64,000 nt of DNA from positions 32,130,474 through 32,194,473 of the forward strand of contig NW_022881614.1 in the NCBI RefSeq assembly GCF_003369915.1. The letters run 5' to 3'. This stretch comes from Drosophila miranda (taxonomy: Eukaryota; Arthropoda; Insecta; Diptera; Drosophilidae). Shown here one piece after another: positions 9,613 through 20,365 of the stretch. The notes beneath the pieces were generated by a model. That model was not told the DNA's origin, searched no databases, and was given only the letters and a program-made list of their open reading frames with translations. Each line of letters starts with the position of its first letter. The first letter of the stretch is position 1. The position numbers were made by a program, and so were the translations under genes.

Positions 9613-12001
9613 GGAACCTCAGGGGCGCAGCGAGCACATTGAAACATTAACATTAAGACAGCTATTAATTTAATAAAATGTGTCAAACTATAGTTTGACA
9701 GAGTAAAAATATATTTTCCGACCGGGCAAAATTCGTTTCCACAACAACAAATTGCCGCGAGCCAATACCAAGAGTCGGGATAGAACAAAAAAATATCAAA
9801 TCAAAGCAATCAAGTACAAGATCTATAAAATCCATTTTCAAGACTGCTCGTTCAGACAATGGCCAAAATGCAAAAAAATGGCTGTTATAAATTATTTATG
9901 ACGTTTTCAAAATGTCAACAGCCAAATTCGTCGCCCACCTTAATGACATTTTGGCCAACATTTGAAAAGCAGGAAGGGGTCTGGTGAGGCTGCTGTCTTA
10001 GAGGTACATTTTTTTATAATTATTTGCTTATTTGTAATTGTTGTTGCTGAATGCAAGACTGACAGAAAGACAGACAGACAGGAAGGCGTGCAGTTTGGCT
10101 TAAACACAATTTAGTTGCTCGAATTAATTTCGGTTTATTGTTGTTAGTTTTGAATTGGTTGCGCTTTCAGTGTGCATCGAGTTGACATTACATTAGGTGT
10201 AGCAATGCCCATGCAAACAGAATTACAATGCAAATACCCACGAAGCAATTCGAAGCAAAACGGAAGCAGATTGCAAAGCGGAAAACAGCTACAAAAGGCA
10301 ACGGCAAAAGAGAGGGCTAGATAGAACTAGTCGATGACTGAACAAATACCCTTTCCCTTATAAGTTCAATTCTGAACTTTCATAGTCTGCCTCCCAGTTT
10401 TCAAGACATTTATTACTCGTACTCTTATCAAAATAAGAAGAGGTTTGAAAGGATTAAAATTTAAATATTACATATAATGGATGTCCTTCTAAAGTTGAGG
10501 TTTTAGGTTGGGAAAACCATTTCAAATGACATCTCTACTACTTCTGTGTAGTATCGACCCTTCCGAAGGGTATTAACACAAACAAAAACTCAAATGCAAC
10601 GGATGTTTTAATGAAATATACATACAAGCGAGTACGAAGAATAGAATGGGCTGGGAAGAGGAAAAAACAAAATAAACTGTAATTAACTGTCGGCTCTTGA
10701 ATGAACATGAATCAAAGAGGTCTGGTCTCCCTCTGGGAGGGGGAGGCCGGTCATTTATTCCGCCTGAATTTGCATTCGCATTTGCATTAACATTTGCGAG
10801 TGAGTGCCGAGCCGGACGAAGGGTCAGGTACTGGACGAAATGCATTCAGTATCCTACCTGGGGTCCTCCCAAAACTGCACTGCCATAATGCACTATAATT
10901 AGGGGTGGCTGAGGACGCAAGGATGCGACTCCCTGAGAGTGATAAATATTTTGCGCCTGGATGACAGCTCATAAACATTGCCCAATGCCGTCTGTGGCAG
11001 TGGCTCGAAGCGATTACATTTATTGACAATGTTCAATCAGGACGAGCGGCATCCTTGGAGTGCCTCAACTGTACTACAAGTGACAGCTGTCGGCGAGGGA
11101 TCGCAAATCCGCTGTAAGCCCTGATGATTACATTGTTTTGGACGCAGACAATAAAGAAACCAAGAAGCGACTGACAACCCTTCCATGATTGATGACTGAT
11201 GACACGCTGTCATGTCCAGTTCTATCATTGCATCCGGTCCCAAGGGGATTACAATGTCCAAAGTCAACAGCGGGGCGAGGACGCCGATTCCGATTTCGAT
11301 TTCGATTCCGCTTCCTCTAACTCCTAGTGCCATTCAACGGCTTAGGGAAATTTACATACAGCCGTAACCAACATGATGCACCCTTGAGGTGCGGCTTGGG
11401 TTTCGCTTCCATTCCGTTGTGCATAATAATGCATTTCACGGCGGGACACCACCCCGAAAAAAACCAAAAAATAAACGGGCAAAGTGGGCGTTGTAATATT
11501 GACACTGTAATTTACGCATTTCACCTTTTCTTTTTGAGCACTTTAACGGATTTGCATCCAGCTTAAATGCCAAAGGGCTGAACTATGGTAATTTGATATG
11601 TACATATGCATGTGGAATGTGCTGGCTGCTGGCGATGGGCAAGCACTCGTACAGTTGTGCCTTCGTTGCTCTGAGATGTTAGTGTAACAGAATTCTGTTA
11701 CTAACAGCCGGAGCGGCCCAACTTGTTACAACTTGCCACTTCCAACGACATTTTCTTACAATTTACCCATAACAAATTGCCTCTTGGAATAACGAGCACC
11801 CACAAATGGAGCGTTCTCATTGAACTTCGACTTTTCTTCATTAGTCAAAGAGGCTAGACAGCTGCTCAACTCAAGTGCCGATTCCCAGATAACGAAACAT
11901 TAATTTACTTTGTCATGCACTCATTTCACGAAGGTAATTGAAACTTTTTGAACAGCCCGCGGATGGAAACAGCAACCGCAACAGCTAGAGGGCGCTATTT
12001 T
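9613..12001. other. Intergenic; no gene recognised
   Basis: This 2.4-kb stretch upstream of the DUF4781 gene looks like host non-coding DNA. It has a short GACA run (about 10062-10081), a TTTGCATT-rich stretch (about 10770-10797) and many short A/T runs. Open frames of 60-98 codons have no recognisable domain. Confidence 0.5.
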
Positions 12002-12913
12002 TATACCCGATACTCAAAATGAGTATTGGGGTATATTTGATTTGAGGTAAAAGTGGATGTGTGTAACGTCCAAAAGGAATCGTTTCCGACCCCATAAAGT
12101 ATATATATTCTTGATCAGCATCAATAGCCGAGTCGATTGAGCCATGTCTGTCTGTCTGTCTGTCCGTCTGTCCGGCCGTCCGTCTGTCCGTCCGTCCGTC
12201 CGTCCGTCCGTCCGTCCGTCCGTCCGTCCGTCCGTACGTCTGTCCGTCTGTCCGTCCCCTTCAGCGCCTAGTGCTCAAAGACTATAAAAGCTAGAGCAAC
12301 GATGTTTTCGATCCAGACTTCTGTGATATGTCACTGCTACAAAAATATTTCAAAACTTCGCCCCGCCCACTTCCGCCCCCACAAAGGACGAAAATCTGTG
12401 GCATCCACATTTTTAAAGATACAATAAAACCAAAAACGCAGAATCGTAGAGGATGACTATATGTTTTAGAATGTAAGATCTCAACCAGATCGTATAATTA
12501 TTATAGCCAGAATCAAGAAAACAATTTTATTCTTTCTCGCTCTGTCTCTCTCTAACACACAGGTTTCATGGTCGGTTTTGCCAATTGCAAAATATGAGTT
12601 CAAGGATGACAGAACCTATAAGACCCAGAGCAACCAAATTTGGTATCCACACTCCTGTGATATCGGACCTTGACCGTTTCGTGTCCAAATTTCGCCACAC
12701 CCCCTTCCGCCCCCGCAAAGGCCTAAAATCTGGGGCATCCACAAATCTCAGAGACTATTAAGGCTAGAGTAACCAAATTTGGTATCCGCACTTCTGTTAG
12801 ATCTCACTATAAAACGTATATCTCAGAATTTCGCCCCACCCCCTTCCGTCCCCACAAAGGAAGAAAATCTGTTGCATCCACAATATTGCACATTCGAGAA
12901 AACTAAAAACGCA
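12002..12913 (+). mobile_element. INE-1/DINE-1-like Helitron relic, 3' truncated
   Basis: It starts with the hairpin TATACCCGATACTCAAAATG and contains ACGTCCAAAAGGAATCGTTT, the AGCATCAATAGCCGAGTCGA block, a long GTCC microsatellite (about 12150-12260) and the 3' core ending GAAAACTAAAAACGCA. The last 200 bp of the full-length form are missing; a tRNA fragment follows instead. Confidence 0.85.
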
Positions 12914-12922
12914 TATCTATCT

Positions 12923-12967
12923 CCCCTGGTTTACAAGACCAGTGCTCTGCCACTGAGCTAAAGAGGC
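12923..12967 (-). pseudogene. Truncated tRNA-Thr(UGU), 5' part only
   Basis: On the minus strand the sequence starts GCCTCTTTAGCTCAGTGG, giving the 5' acceptor strand and the D arm. Next comes an anticodon arm CTGGT-CTTGTAA-ACCAG with anticodon TGT, then GGGG. The variable loop, T arm and 3' acceptor strand are absent: the sequence changes at about nucleotide 45 and runs into the DINE relic. It cannot fold into a mature tRNA. It is either a host tRNA gene broken by the Helitron insertions or a captured fragment. Confidence 0.8.
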
Positions 12968-12999
12968 TTGAGTGACGCGCGTGGCAAAAGCAGTAAATA

Positions 13000-13484
13000 A
13001 CGAGGGGGAACGTTGTGAGTTGCTGCGGAGACCGCAACTCTACATTTATACCCGATACTTAGTCAGTATGGCTCTCCTCCGGCAGACGCCGCTAATATTA
13101 AACGACACGACAAAGAGTGCGTGCGAGAGAGACAGAAAATCAGTCTGAGCGTGACGTCGTTTGATATATTTTTGTAGCAGTGACATATCACAGAAGTCTG
13201 GATCCAAAACATCGTTGCTCTAGATTTTATAGTCTTTGAGCACTAGGCGCTGAAGGGGACGGACGGTCGGACGGTCGGACGGACGGACGGACGGACGGAC
13301 GGACGGACGGACGGACGGACGGACAGACGGACAAACAGACAGGGCTCAATCGACTCGGCTATTGATGCTGATCAAGAATATATATACTTTATGGGGTCGG
13401 AAACGATTCCTTCTGGACGTTACACACATCCACTTTTACCACAAATCTAATATACCCCAATACTCATTTTGAGTATCGGGTATA
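13000..13484 (-). mobile_element. INE-1/DINE-1-like Helitron relic with internal deletion
   Basis: Both ends of the element are present: ACGAGGGGGAACGTTGTGAG on the left and the hairpin ending GAGTATCGGGTATA on the right. About 600 bp are missing at 13160, where GTGACGTCG is joined to TTTGATATATTTTTG. The right end lies about 160 bp before the SMYD4-like start codon. Confidence 0.85.
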
Positions 13485-13553
13485 AAAAGCCGAAATGCTG
13501 TCTTTATACCACACGTTGTCGTCGTTTCGTCCCATTTTCCCGAATTTTCACAT

Positions 13554-13559
13554 TCAGTT
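13554..13559 (+). promoter_or_regulatory. Candidate initiator (TCAGTT) of the SMYD4-like gene
   Basis: TCAGTT matches the fly initiator consensus and lies 90 bp upstream of the ATG at 13644. No TATA box or convincing downstream promoter element was seen. Confidence 0.35.
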
Positions 13560-14101
13560 TGTCTGCAGCTTCTGTGCCGAGAGTACTTTGATACCAAAAA
13601 CTATTCAAAACTTGCATAATTTGTGACTCCAAGAACTGTAAAAATGAAAACTCCACTCAGCCAGAAGATTGGCTTCTTTGCCGAATACTATCTGAAGCTC
13701 AAAGAGCAGGCCGGAGTCACCTGCGAAACGGATATATCCAAGATATCTGGATTTAGCGAAGACGAGGAGCGCGTGGCCTATGTGGATCAGCTGGCCTGGG
13801 TGCAGGCAGGGGTTGCCAACCTGCTGGTGAGACCGGAATTCGATGGCAAGAGTGCCCCTCTGGCCGCGGAGATCAAGGAACGGGCCACGGCTGCCTTCAA
13901 GGGGAAGAAATGGCTGGAGGCCATGGTGCTCTATACCAGGAGCTATATGTCATTGCCCAATGCGAATGGTGAGATGTTCCTAAAATGGTTTAAAATTAAG
14001 TGTAATACATATGTGCGTGTTTCTGGTATCGAACAGTTGCTGAGATCCGTATTGTGCTGGCCAATCGGTCTGCCACTCTGTACCACATGCAGAAATATAA
14101 G

Positions 14102-14233
14102 TGTCGACGGTCGATAGTTGACCGCGATAGGCGATCTAGTATTTAATGTATATCGATAGATGGTGAATTTCCAGCCACGAATGAACGGGCTACCGCTATT
14201 TTCGGCTACCACGAGGTGCTGCCATAATTTTAA
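14102..14233 (+). repeat. 5' LTR remnant of the SMYD4-intron BEL element
   Basis: It aligns with the start of 18146-18468 (TGTCGACGGTCGATAG onwards) with a few substitutions and one small indel, and ends at GCCATAATTTTAA where the deletion begins. Confidence 0.9.
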
Positions 14234-14271
14234 TAATAATAATAATTCATCTAAGAAACGTAAGCACTGTT

Positions 14272-14658
14272 GTGGAGCAGCTGCGTTTCAGATATGGCCG
14301 ACCGGAGCAGCTTATACGCAGCCAGCTGAGTGGAATACGAGAGGTGCCCAATATTTCGGAGCACAATCTGGCGAAGATTATTCCCTTTGCAGCCCGAGGG
14401 AGTAATCTGACTGCCTTCTTGCAGTCAGCGAGGGCAGATCAGCATTTGGGGAACCCAACACTTTTGGAAGAACTTGTGGCCAAACTCCCTACAAGCAAGC
14501 GAGTGGAGTGGGCAAGGCATGCTGCAACGATTATACCTTTCCCAACTATTATGCATTTTAGTGCGTGGTTGACGGAGTACGCTAACGTGGTGTGTACTAT
14601 CGTGGACATTGAAGGGAAGGAACCAAAGCGTCGATTGCTACATGCTAGCATCGACTAA
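14272..14658 (+). pseudogene. BEL gag fragment
   Basis: The frame encodes EQLRFRYGRPEQLIRSQL followed by ISEHNLAKIIPFAA, typical of the middle to C-terminal part of a Pao-type gag (DUF1759 region). The N-terminus is lost in the deletion from the LTR. A stop at 14656 ends the frame before the zinc-knuckle part at 14776. Confidence 0.75.
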
Positions 14659-14775
14659 GACCGAGGCGAGCAGCAAGACAGCCGTCTCAGAGGTTTTCCA
14701 ATCTGTGGAGGGCAACATGCAGTTAAAGGCTGCGGATACTTCAATGGAGCTTCTCCACCAGACAGGTGGGGGTAC

Positions 14776-15595
14776 GTGAGGAGGCATCGACTATGCTTTT
14801 CATGCCTACGAAGTGGTCACATGACTAGATCCTGCAATTCGCATGGTGAGTGTCAAGTGAATGGATGCAGAAAGAGGCATCACCGTCTGCTACATGGTGG
14901 AGACAACGAACGTGGAAGGTCGCCGCAACGAGGCGGTGAGAAAAGCTACAGCCAGCGAAACCAGCAGACAGCAGTTTCTAGACGTAGCCTGGACGGAAGG
15001 ACTCCGCAGGCGGATGCACCCGCACAGAGGATATTAAATTGTGTCGACGCAGAAAGAGGCCGCCTACTGTTTCGTATACTGCCAGTAGCGCTGTACGGAG
15101 CAAACCGACGGGTGGATACATACGCACTCTTGGATGAAGGATCATCTGTTACGATGATCGACGATTCCCTCAGAAAGGATCTGGGCGTGCAAGGTGAGCG
15201 TCGACATCTGAATATTCAGTGGTTTGGAGGTAGATCCTCCAGGGAGCTTACCAGCTTGGTAAGCCTGCAAATCAGTGGAGCAGGCAAGCCAATCCGCCAT
15301 GCGTTGCGAAACGTGTATTCCGTTTCGAACCTGAGCCTGCCGATGCAGACTCTACACCGACGAGATGTTCAAGGCGTGTAGGCGGCCCTACAGCAACGCA
15401 GTGCCGAAGATACTCATTGGACTGTATCACGGACACCTAGGATTTCCACTTAGATCGAGACGGTTTGCCAGACAGGGACCGTATGCGGCTGCAACCGAGC
15501 TGGGCTGGGTTGTCTTTGGGCCGGTAAGTGGGATACCAAACATGCCTTCACCACGGTCTTTCCTCCTAGCTGTGTCACTGGAGAACACTATTTAG
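14776..15595 (+). pseudogene. BEL nucleocapsid and aspartic protease region, two frames
   Basis: The first frame (to 15381) starts with Cys/His clusters (CFSCLRSGHMTRSC; CQVNGCRKRHHRLLH), then the protease with YALLDEGSSVTMID. That replaces the usual Asp-Ser/Thr-Gly-type triad with Asp-Glu-Gly, as some BEL proteases do. The second frame (15365-15595) continues with PKILIGLYHGHLGFP and ATELGWVVFGPVSG, the bridge to reverse transcriptase. A frame change near 15370 separates the two. Confidence 0.7.
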
Positions 15596-15598
15596 AGG

Positions 15599-16588
15599 AT
15601 GGTGGAAGACTATTTCGATGTCGAGAACTTCGGCGTGAAGCCCGCGCCACCAGTTGCAGGCAACGACGACGAGCGGGCGAAGATACTCGAAGATACTACC
15701 GTGAGAGTGGGCCAACGTTACCAGACAGGACTAATATGGAAGGATGACCACATTGTGCTGCCACGGAGCTATGATATGGCGTACAAGCGGTTGGTCAACG
15801 TCGAGAAGAAGATGAAGCGCAACGGGTCGTTCGCGCAGGAATACACCAGGATCATCAAGGATTACGTGTCTAAAGGATACGCTCGACGTCTGGAGCCTAA
15901 CGAGGTTCCAGTGGAAAGCGACAGGCTATGGTACTTGCCACACTTTGGAGTCGAAAACCCGAACAAGCGGGGTAAGATTCGGCTGGTTTTTGACGCTGCA
16001 GCCAGAGTTGGAGGAACATCGCTAAATTCGGCGCTGGCCAAAGGGCCTAAACATTATAAACCCTTGCCAGCTGTGCTCTTTCATTTTAGAGAAGGTGCTG
16101 TTGGAGTCTGTGGTGACATCAGGGAGATGTTCCATCAGGTCCTGATCCAACCCGAAGACAGATGTTCCCAACGGTTTCTGTGGAGAGATGGCGATGACAG
16201 AAGAGATCCTGATATCTACGAGATGATCGTAATGACCTTTGGAGCAGCCTGCTCGCCAAGCGCTGCGCATTACGTGAAGACTGTGAATGCTGAACAGTTT
16301 CGACATTCGGATCCAAGAGCAGTCAAGGCCATCATCGACTGTGATTATGTGGATGACTATGTGGACAGCTTTGCTACCGAGAGCGAAGCCATCAGCGTAT
16401 CTATCCGAGTGAAGGAGATACATGCGAACGCTGGATTTGAGCTGTGCCAGTTTCATCCAGCTCACCAATTGTGGAGACGGCATTGGGCCCACCAGGACGA
16501 AGCGCGAGCTTCGGATGGAATGAGGCTGAACAGAAGATTCTTGGAATGTGTTGGCAGGCAGCCACGGACGACTTCAGGTTCACTGTGA
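15599..16588 (+). pseudogene. BEL reverse transcriptase, frameshifted near its end
   Basis: The frame contains GKIRLVFDAAARVGGTSLN, then CGDIREMFHQVLIQPEDR and the catalytic box DCDYVDDYVDSF (around 16340), where the double Asp binds metal. An upstream stop separates it from the protease. At about 16440 a frame change moves the reading to the next fragment. Confidence 0.8.
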
Positions 16589-16944
16589 AGTATCATCGAG
16601 TTCCAACCAGCGTATTGAACGGCGGTCGAGTCCCTACCAAGAGGGAGTATTTGAGCTTGGTCATGTCCACGTTCGATCCCCTGGGATTCCTGTGTTGCCT
16701 TATGATAACAGCGAAGTTGCTGCTACGAGAGATTTGGAGGCAGAAGATCCAGTGGGATGAACCACTTCCGGACGAGATATACAAGGCCTTTGTGAACTGG
16801 CGCAAAGAAATGGACGCCGTGGGACAGTTCCGATGTCCTCGCCATTACTTCGGGCGTGGACGTTTCCGAACGAGGGGCGGTCGACAGAAGACGGCAAGGC
16901 GGTCGCCAGTGGAAGCGACATTCGAGGACTGGCGCCATACATAG
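16444..16944 (+). pseudogene. BEL pol connection/RNase H region, deleted
   Basis: The frame carries EQKILGMCWQAATDDFRFTV, TKREYLSLVMSTFDPLGFL and LLLREIWRQKIQWDEPLP, the conserved stretch after reverse transcriptase in BEL/Pao elements. It breaks off near 16850, and much of the RNase H-type region before the integrase is missing. Confidence 0.7.
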
Positions 16945-18161
16945 ATGGCCATGGAGTTCTGCGAGCATACGGCAGAGTGGATGCCGCATTGTGTTTGCCA
17001 TACAGTGCGAGGAGGCCAATAATCCTGTCACACAAGCACAGTCTTACGGAGATGATTGTGCATCATTTCCACGCCAAGATGAAGCATCAAAACGTGGATG
17101 CTACGATTGCGGAGATCCGAACAAGGTTCTCGATTACGAAGCTGAGACGTGTACTACGGAAGACGATCTCAGCATGCAACGTGTGCAAGTTGCTTCGGGC
17201 GCGGGCTGCGCCGCCAATAATGGGACCCCTGCCGAAGGATCGCCTGGAGGCCAATGGCTGGCCATTTAAGAATTTGGTAAAAGTATCGCGGCACACGGAG
17301 AAGCGCTGGGTCGCCCTTTTCACGTGCCTGACGACCAGGGCGATACATCTGGAGTTGGAACATGACCTGTCAACTGATTCCTGTATAATTGCGATACGGA
17401 ACTTCGTCTGCCGTCGAGGCCCAGTACATAGACTGCGCAGTGACAACGGCAAGAACTTCATAGGAGCTGACAGGGAAGCCAGACGATTTCGAGTGTTCGA
17501 GTCAGAAAGGATTCAGAGTGAGCTATCTGGTCGAGGCATCGAGTGGGTTTTCAATTGCCCAGTGAATCCATCTGAAGGAGGAGTGCGTGAAGAAGATTCT
17601 GCGCTACACACTGAAGGAGATAGCGCCGAGGGATCACGTACTGGTGAGTTTTCTGATCGAAGCAGAGAACATTGTGAATTCGCGTCCGTTCACCCACTTG
17701 CCGGTGGATGCGGACCAAGAAGCCCCCTGACGCCAAATGATCTGATCAGAGGATTAGCTAACCTGCCGGACACGCCTGGCGACGATGTGGAGCTGCCCAA
17801 GGAGTGCGCTACACGCAAGCAGTGGCGTATAGCGCGACTAATGAGGGACCGTTTCTGGAAGAGGTGGGTCTTGGAGTACCTGCCTACACTTGTGCGCCGA
17901 GAGAAATGGTGCCAGAGGACGGAGCCGATTCGCCAGGGTGACATGGTCTTCATCTGCGATCCAGCCTGGCCCCGAAGAGAGTGGCGCAAGGGCATCGTGG
18001 AAGCCGTTTACAAAGGAGTCGATGGAGTCATCAGACGCGCTAGTGTGCGCGTGAATGACAGCGGCCTATCTCGGATTATGATGCGTCCCGTCTCCAAACT
18101 TGCGGTTTTGGATTTGAGTGAAGCGGTTCTTCACGGGGTCGGGGATGTCGACGGTCGATAG
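16833..18161 (+). pseudogene. BEL integrase region
   Basis: The frame contains HHFHAKMKHQNVDATIAEIR and CNVCKLLRA (HHCC zinc binding), then the core: FTCLTTRAIHLELEHDLST, LRSDNGKNFIGADREARRF and FNCPVNPSEGG. The C-terminal part (MVFICDPAWPRREWRKG; MMRPVSKLAVLDLSE) is the domain that closes Pao-type polyproteins. A short compositional break (about 17560-17660) suggests another frame change. Confidence 0.75.
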
Positions 18162-18468
18162 TTGACCGCGATAGCCGATCTAGTATTTAATGTATATCGA
18201 TAGATGGTGAATTTCCAGCCACGAATGAACGGGCATATTTTCGGCTACCAAGAGGTGCCGCCATAATTTTAAGCTTCACTTTTACTGTCGAGAGGTTAAA
18301 GCAGGAGGACAAACTGCGGTAAGATTATTTGGCAACATTGTGCTAGGTTATGACCGATGTATTTATAGAATAAAACAGAACCAGTGCCAGTACCGGCAAT
18401 CAGCCAGCATAACTGCTAGCGCGGATTTAATTGGTGCTATTAAAGGCAACTCCGCGGGACCATAGACA
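18146..18468 (+). repeat. 3' LTR of the SMYD4-intron BEL element
   Basis: A G-rich tract (CACGGGGTCGGGGA, 18132-18145) directly precedes it as the plus-strand primer site. It ends in CA at 18468 and is followed by the target duplication ATAAG. Confidence 0.92.
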
Positions 18469-18472
18469 ATAA

Positions 18473-18534
18473 GTAAGGATATAGAAAGTGTGGACTTCTC
18501 CACAGGTAAGAGAATTATTCTGACTTATTTCCAG
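18473..18534 (+). other. Ancestral intron 2 of the SMYD4-like gene, now downstream of the transposon
   Basis: From the duplicated donor (GTAAGG at 18473) to the acceptor (TTATTTCCAG, 18534) there are 62 bp, a normal fly intron. The duplicated ATAAG keeps a copy of the original donor here, while the copy attached to exon 2 is altered. A back-to-back acceptor/donor motif, CACAG then GTAAG, lies at 18501-18510. Confidence 0.8.
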
Positions 18535-20365
18535 GGAGTGCCTGATCGATATCCGAAGAGCCATCGACCTGGGCTACCCCAAGGATTTGATCTACAAGCT
18601 GTACGAGCGACGCGCTCGATGCTACATGGCCCTCAAGGACTATCCCCATACGATTGAAGCCTTCAAGTGAGCTCAAACTATCAGCTGACCTGCTATGCTC
18701 CACTTTACCATTCACATTTACCTTTCACCTAGAAAGTGCATTACAGCCATGGACGACTCCGCACTCACATCCGAAAAGAAATCCAAACTAAATCTGGATG
18801 CCATGACTATGATCAAAATGCTGCAGCAAGATCCGCGCACGGCTAAGCAGGCGGCCAAGCAACAGAAGCAGAAGATCGCCCTCGACCAGACCACAGCTCT
18901 GCCGGCGGAGAAGGAGTATGTGAGTCCCCTGGTGAGGATCGATCGCAGCCCGCAGGAGGGACGCTTTGCCCGGGCCGCTGCGGATGTGAAGGCCGGCGAG
19001 GTGCTGCTCGTCGAGCGGCCGTTTGTGTCCGTCCTACTGGAGAAATTCGCAAAGAGCCATTGCGAGAACTGCTTTGTGCGGTGAGATGGTGGGAGAACCT
19101 AATAGAGATCTTCTGATTACATGTGTTCCCCTCCAGGAGTGTGGTTCCTGTGGCCTGTCCTCGCTGTGCCGATGTCATATACTGCTCGGAACAGTGTCGG
19201 GACGAAGCGGCCAAGAAGTACCATAAATATGAGTGTGGCATCGTGCCCACCATTTGGCGATCGGGTGCCTCCATCAACAATCACATTGCGCTGAGGATCT
19301 TTGCCAGCAAGCCCATGGAATACTTTCTGCAATTGAAGCCCACTATTGATAAAGAACTCTCGCCAGAGGAGCTGCTAAGGTGAGTCCAATATGCATTTAA
19401 CAACGGACTTAAATTCGAAAGGTTTCTCAGTCTCCCCAAGGACGATTTCCCAAGGACAAGCGCCCGCCGTCGAACTTCTTCCAGCACGTTCTGATGGCCC
19501 GATTCCTGACCAAGTGCCTGCAGGCTTCTGCCTACTTTGGCCCCCAACCCAAGCCGGAGCAGGTTCGAGCCATTTGCTCACTGGTGCTGCGAAGTCTGCA
19601 GTTCATCCAATTCAACACCCACGAGGTGGCGGAACTGCACAAGTTCAGCTCGACGGACAGGGAGAAATCCATCTTCATTGGCGGCGCCATCTATCCCACT
19701 TTGGTCCTGTTCAATCATTCGTGCGATCCCGGTGTCGTGCGCTACTTCCGGGGCACCACGATCCACATCAATAGTGTGCGGCCCATCAAGGCAGGCCTCC
19801 CCATCAACGAGAACTACGGACCGATCTACACGCAGGATAAGCGTGAGGAGCGCCAGGCCAAGATGAAGGAGTTGTACTGGTTCGAGTGCTGCTGCGATGC
19901 TTGCATCGACAACTGGCCCCTGTTCGAGGACCTGCCCCGGGACGTGATCCGTTTCCGCTGCGAGGCGCCTAACAATTGTGCGGCCGTAATCGAGGTGCCC
20001 CCCAGCTGCAATGACTTTATGGTCAAGTGCGTGACCTGCGGTGAGGTGACCAATATCCTAAAGGGACTCAAGGTAATGCAGGACACGGAAATGATGACGC
20101 GCACAGGCAAACGGCTCTACGAGACCGGGGACTATGCCAAGGCGCTCCAAAAGTTCATCGACCTAATCCGCATCATGTACGATGTGCTGGCCCCACCGTT
20201 CCCCGATTTCTGTGAGAGCCAGCAGCATCTGAAGGACTGCTTCCTCAACCTAGGCAATGTGTACAAACTGGATTGATTCAAAGCTACTGCCCCTCAATTA
20301 ATTTGATTACTATTTCTGTTCGAAATGTTTATTACAAACGTGTTTTACTGGAAATATTACAGCAG

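Larger units (their letters stand above)
14102..18468 (+). mobile_element. BEL/Pao-type LTR retrotransposon inside a splice donor, target duplication ATAAG
   Basis: The 3' LTR is 18146-18468 (323 bp, TGTCGACGG to CATAGACA). Only the first 132 bp of the 5' LTR remain (14102-14233). A deletion then joins the LTR directly to mid-gag, removing the primer site and the gag N-terminus. ATAAG at 14097-14101 and 18469-18473 is the target duplication. The interior keeps gag, protease, reverse transcriptase and integrase motifs in several broken frames. It is unrelated at the LTR level to the element at 1575-5024. Confidence 0.93.
13644..20276 (+). pseudogene. SMYD4-like TPR/MYND/SET protein, disrupted by a BEL insertion and a frameshift
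   Basis: Exons are 13644-13968, 14037-14100, 18535-18666, 18733-19080, 19137-19379 and 19431-20276. The product resembles SMYD4-type lysine methyltransferases: N-terminal TPR-like helices (EIRIVLANRSATLYHMQKY; ECLIDIRRAIDLGYPKD), then a MYND zinc finger (CENC, CPRC, CSEQC and HKYEC pairs). A split SET domain follows (NHSCDPGVVRYFRG; INENYGPIY), with a Cys-rich post-SET (CCCDAC). Two defects are visible. A 4.4-kb BEL element sits in the intron 2 donor, changing GTAAGG to GTGTCG. The exon 5 phase does not fit exon 6: with a 1-nt deletion near 19444-19452 corrected, 653 codons result. All other junctions keep frame. It could be a recent pseudogene, or a functional gene if the frameshift is an assembly error. 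Confidence 0.75.

Noticed and set aside
10573..11566. Cluster of 60-98 codon frames upstream of the DUF4781 gene
   Set aside because: Frames overlap on both strands in low-complexity host DNA, with no splice structure and no domain.
12923..12967. Functional tRNA-Thr gene
   Set aside because: Variable loop, T arm, B box and 3' acceptor strand are missing.
19391..19866. Alternative frames over SMYD4-like exon 6 (127 and 109 codons)
   Set aside because: They lack the SET motifs that the 19431-20276 frame encodes; only the frame shift at the exon start needs explaining.
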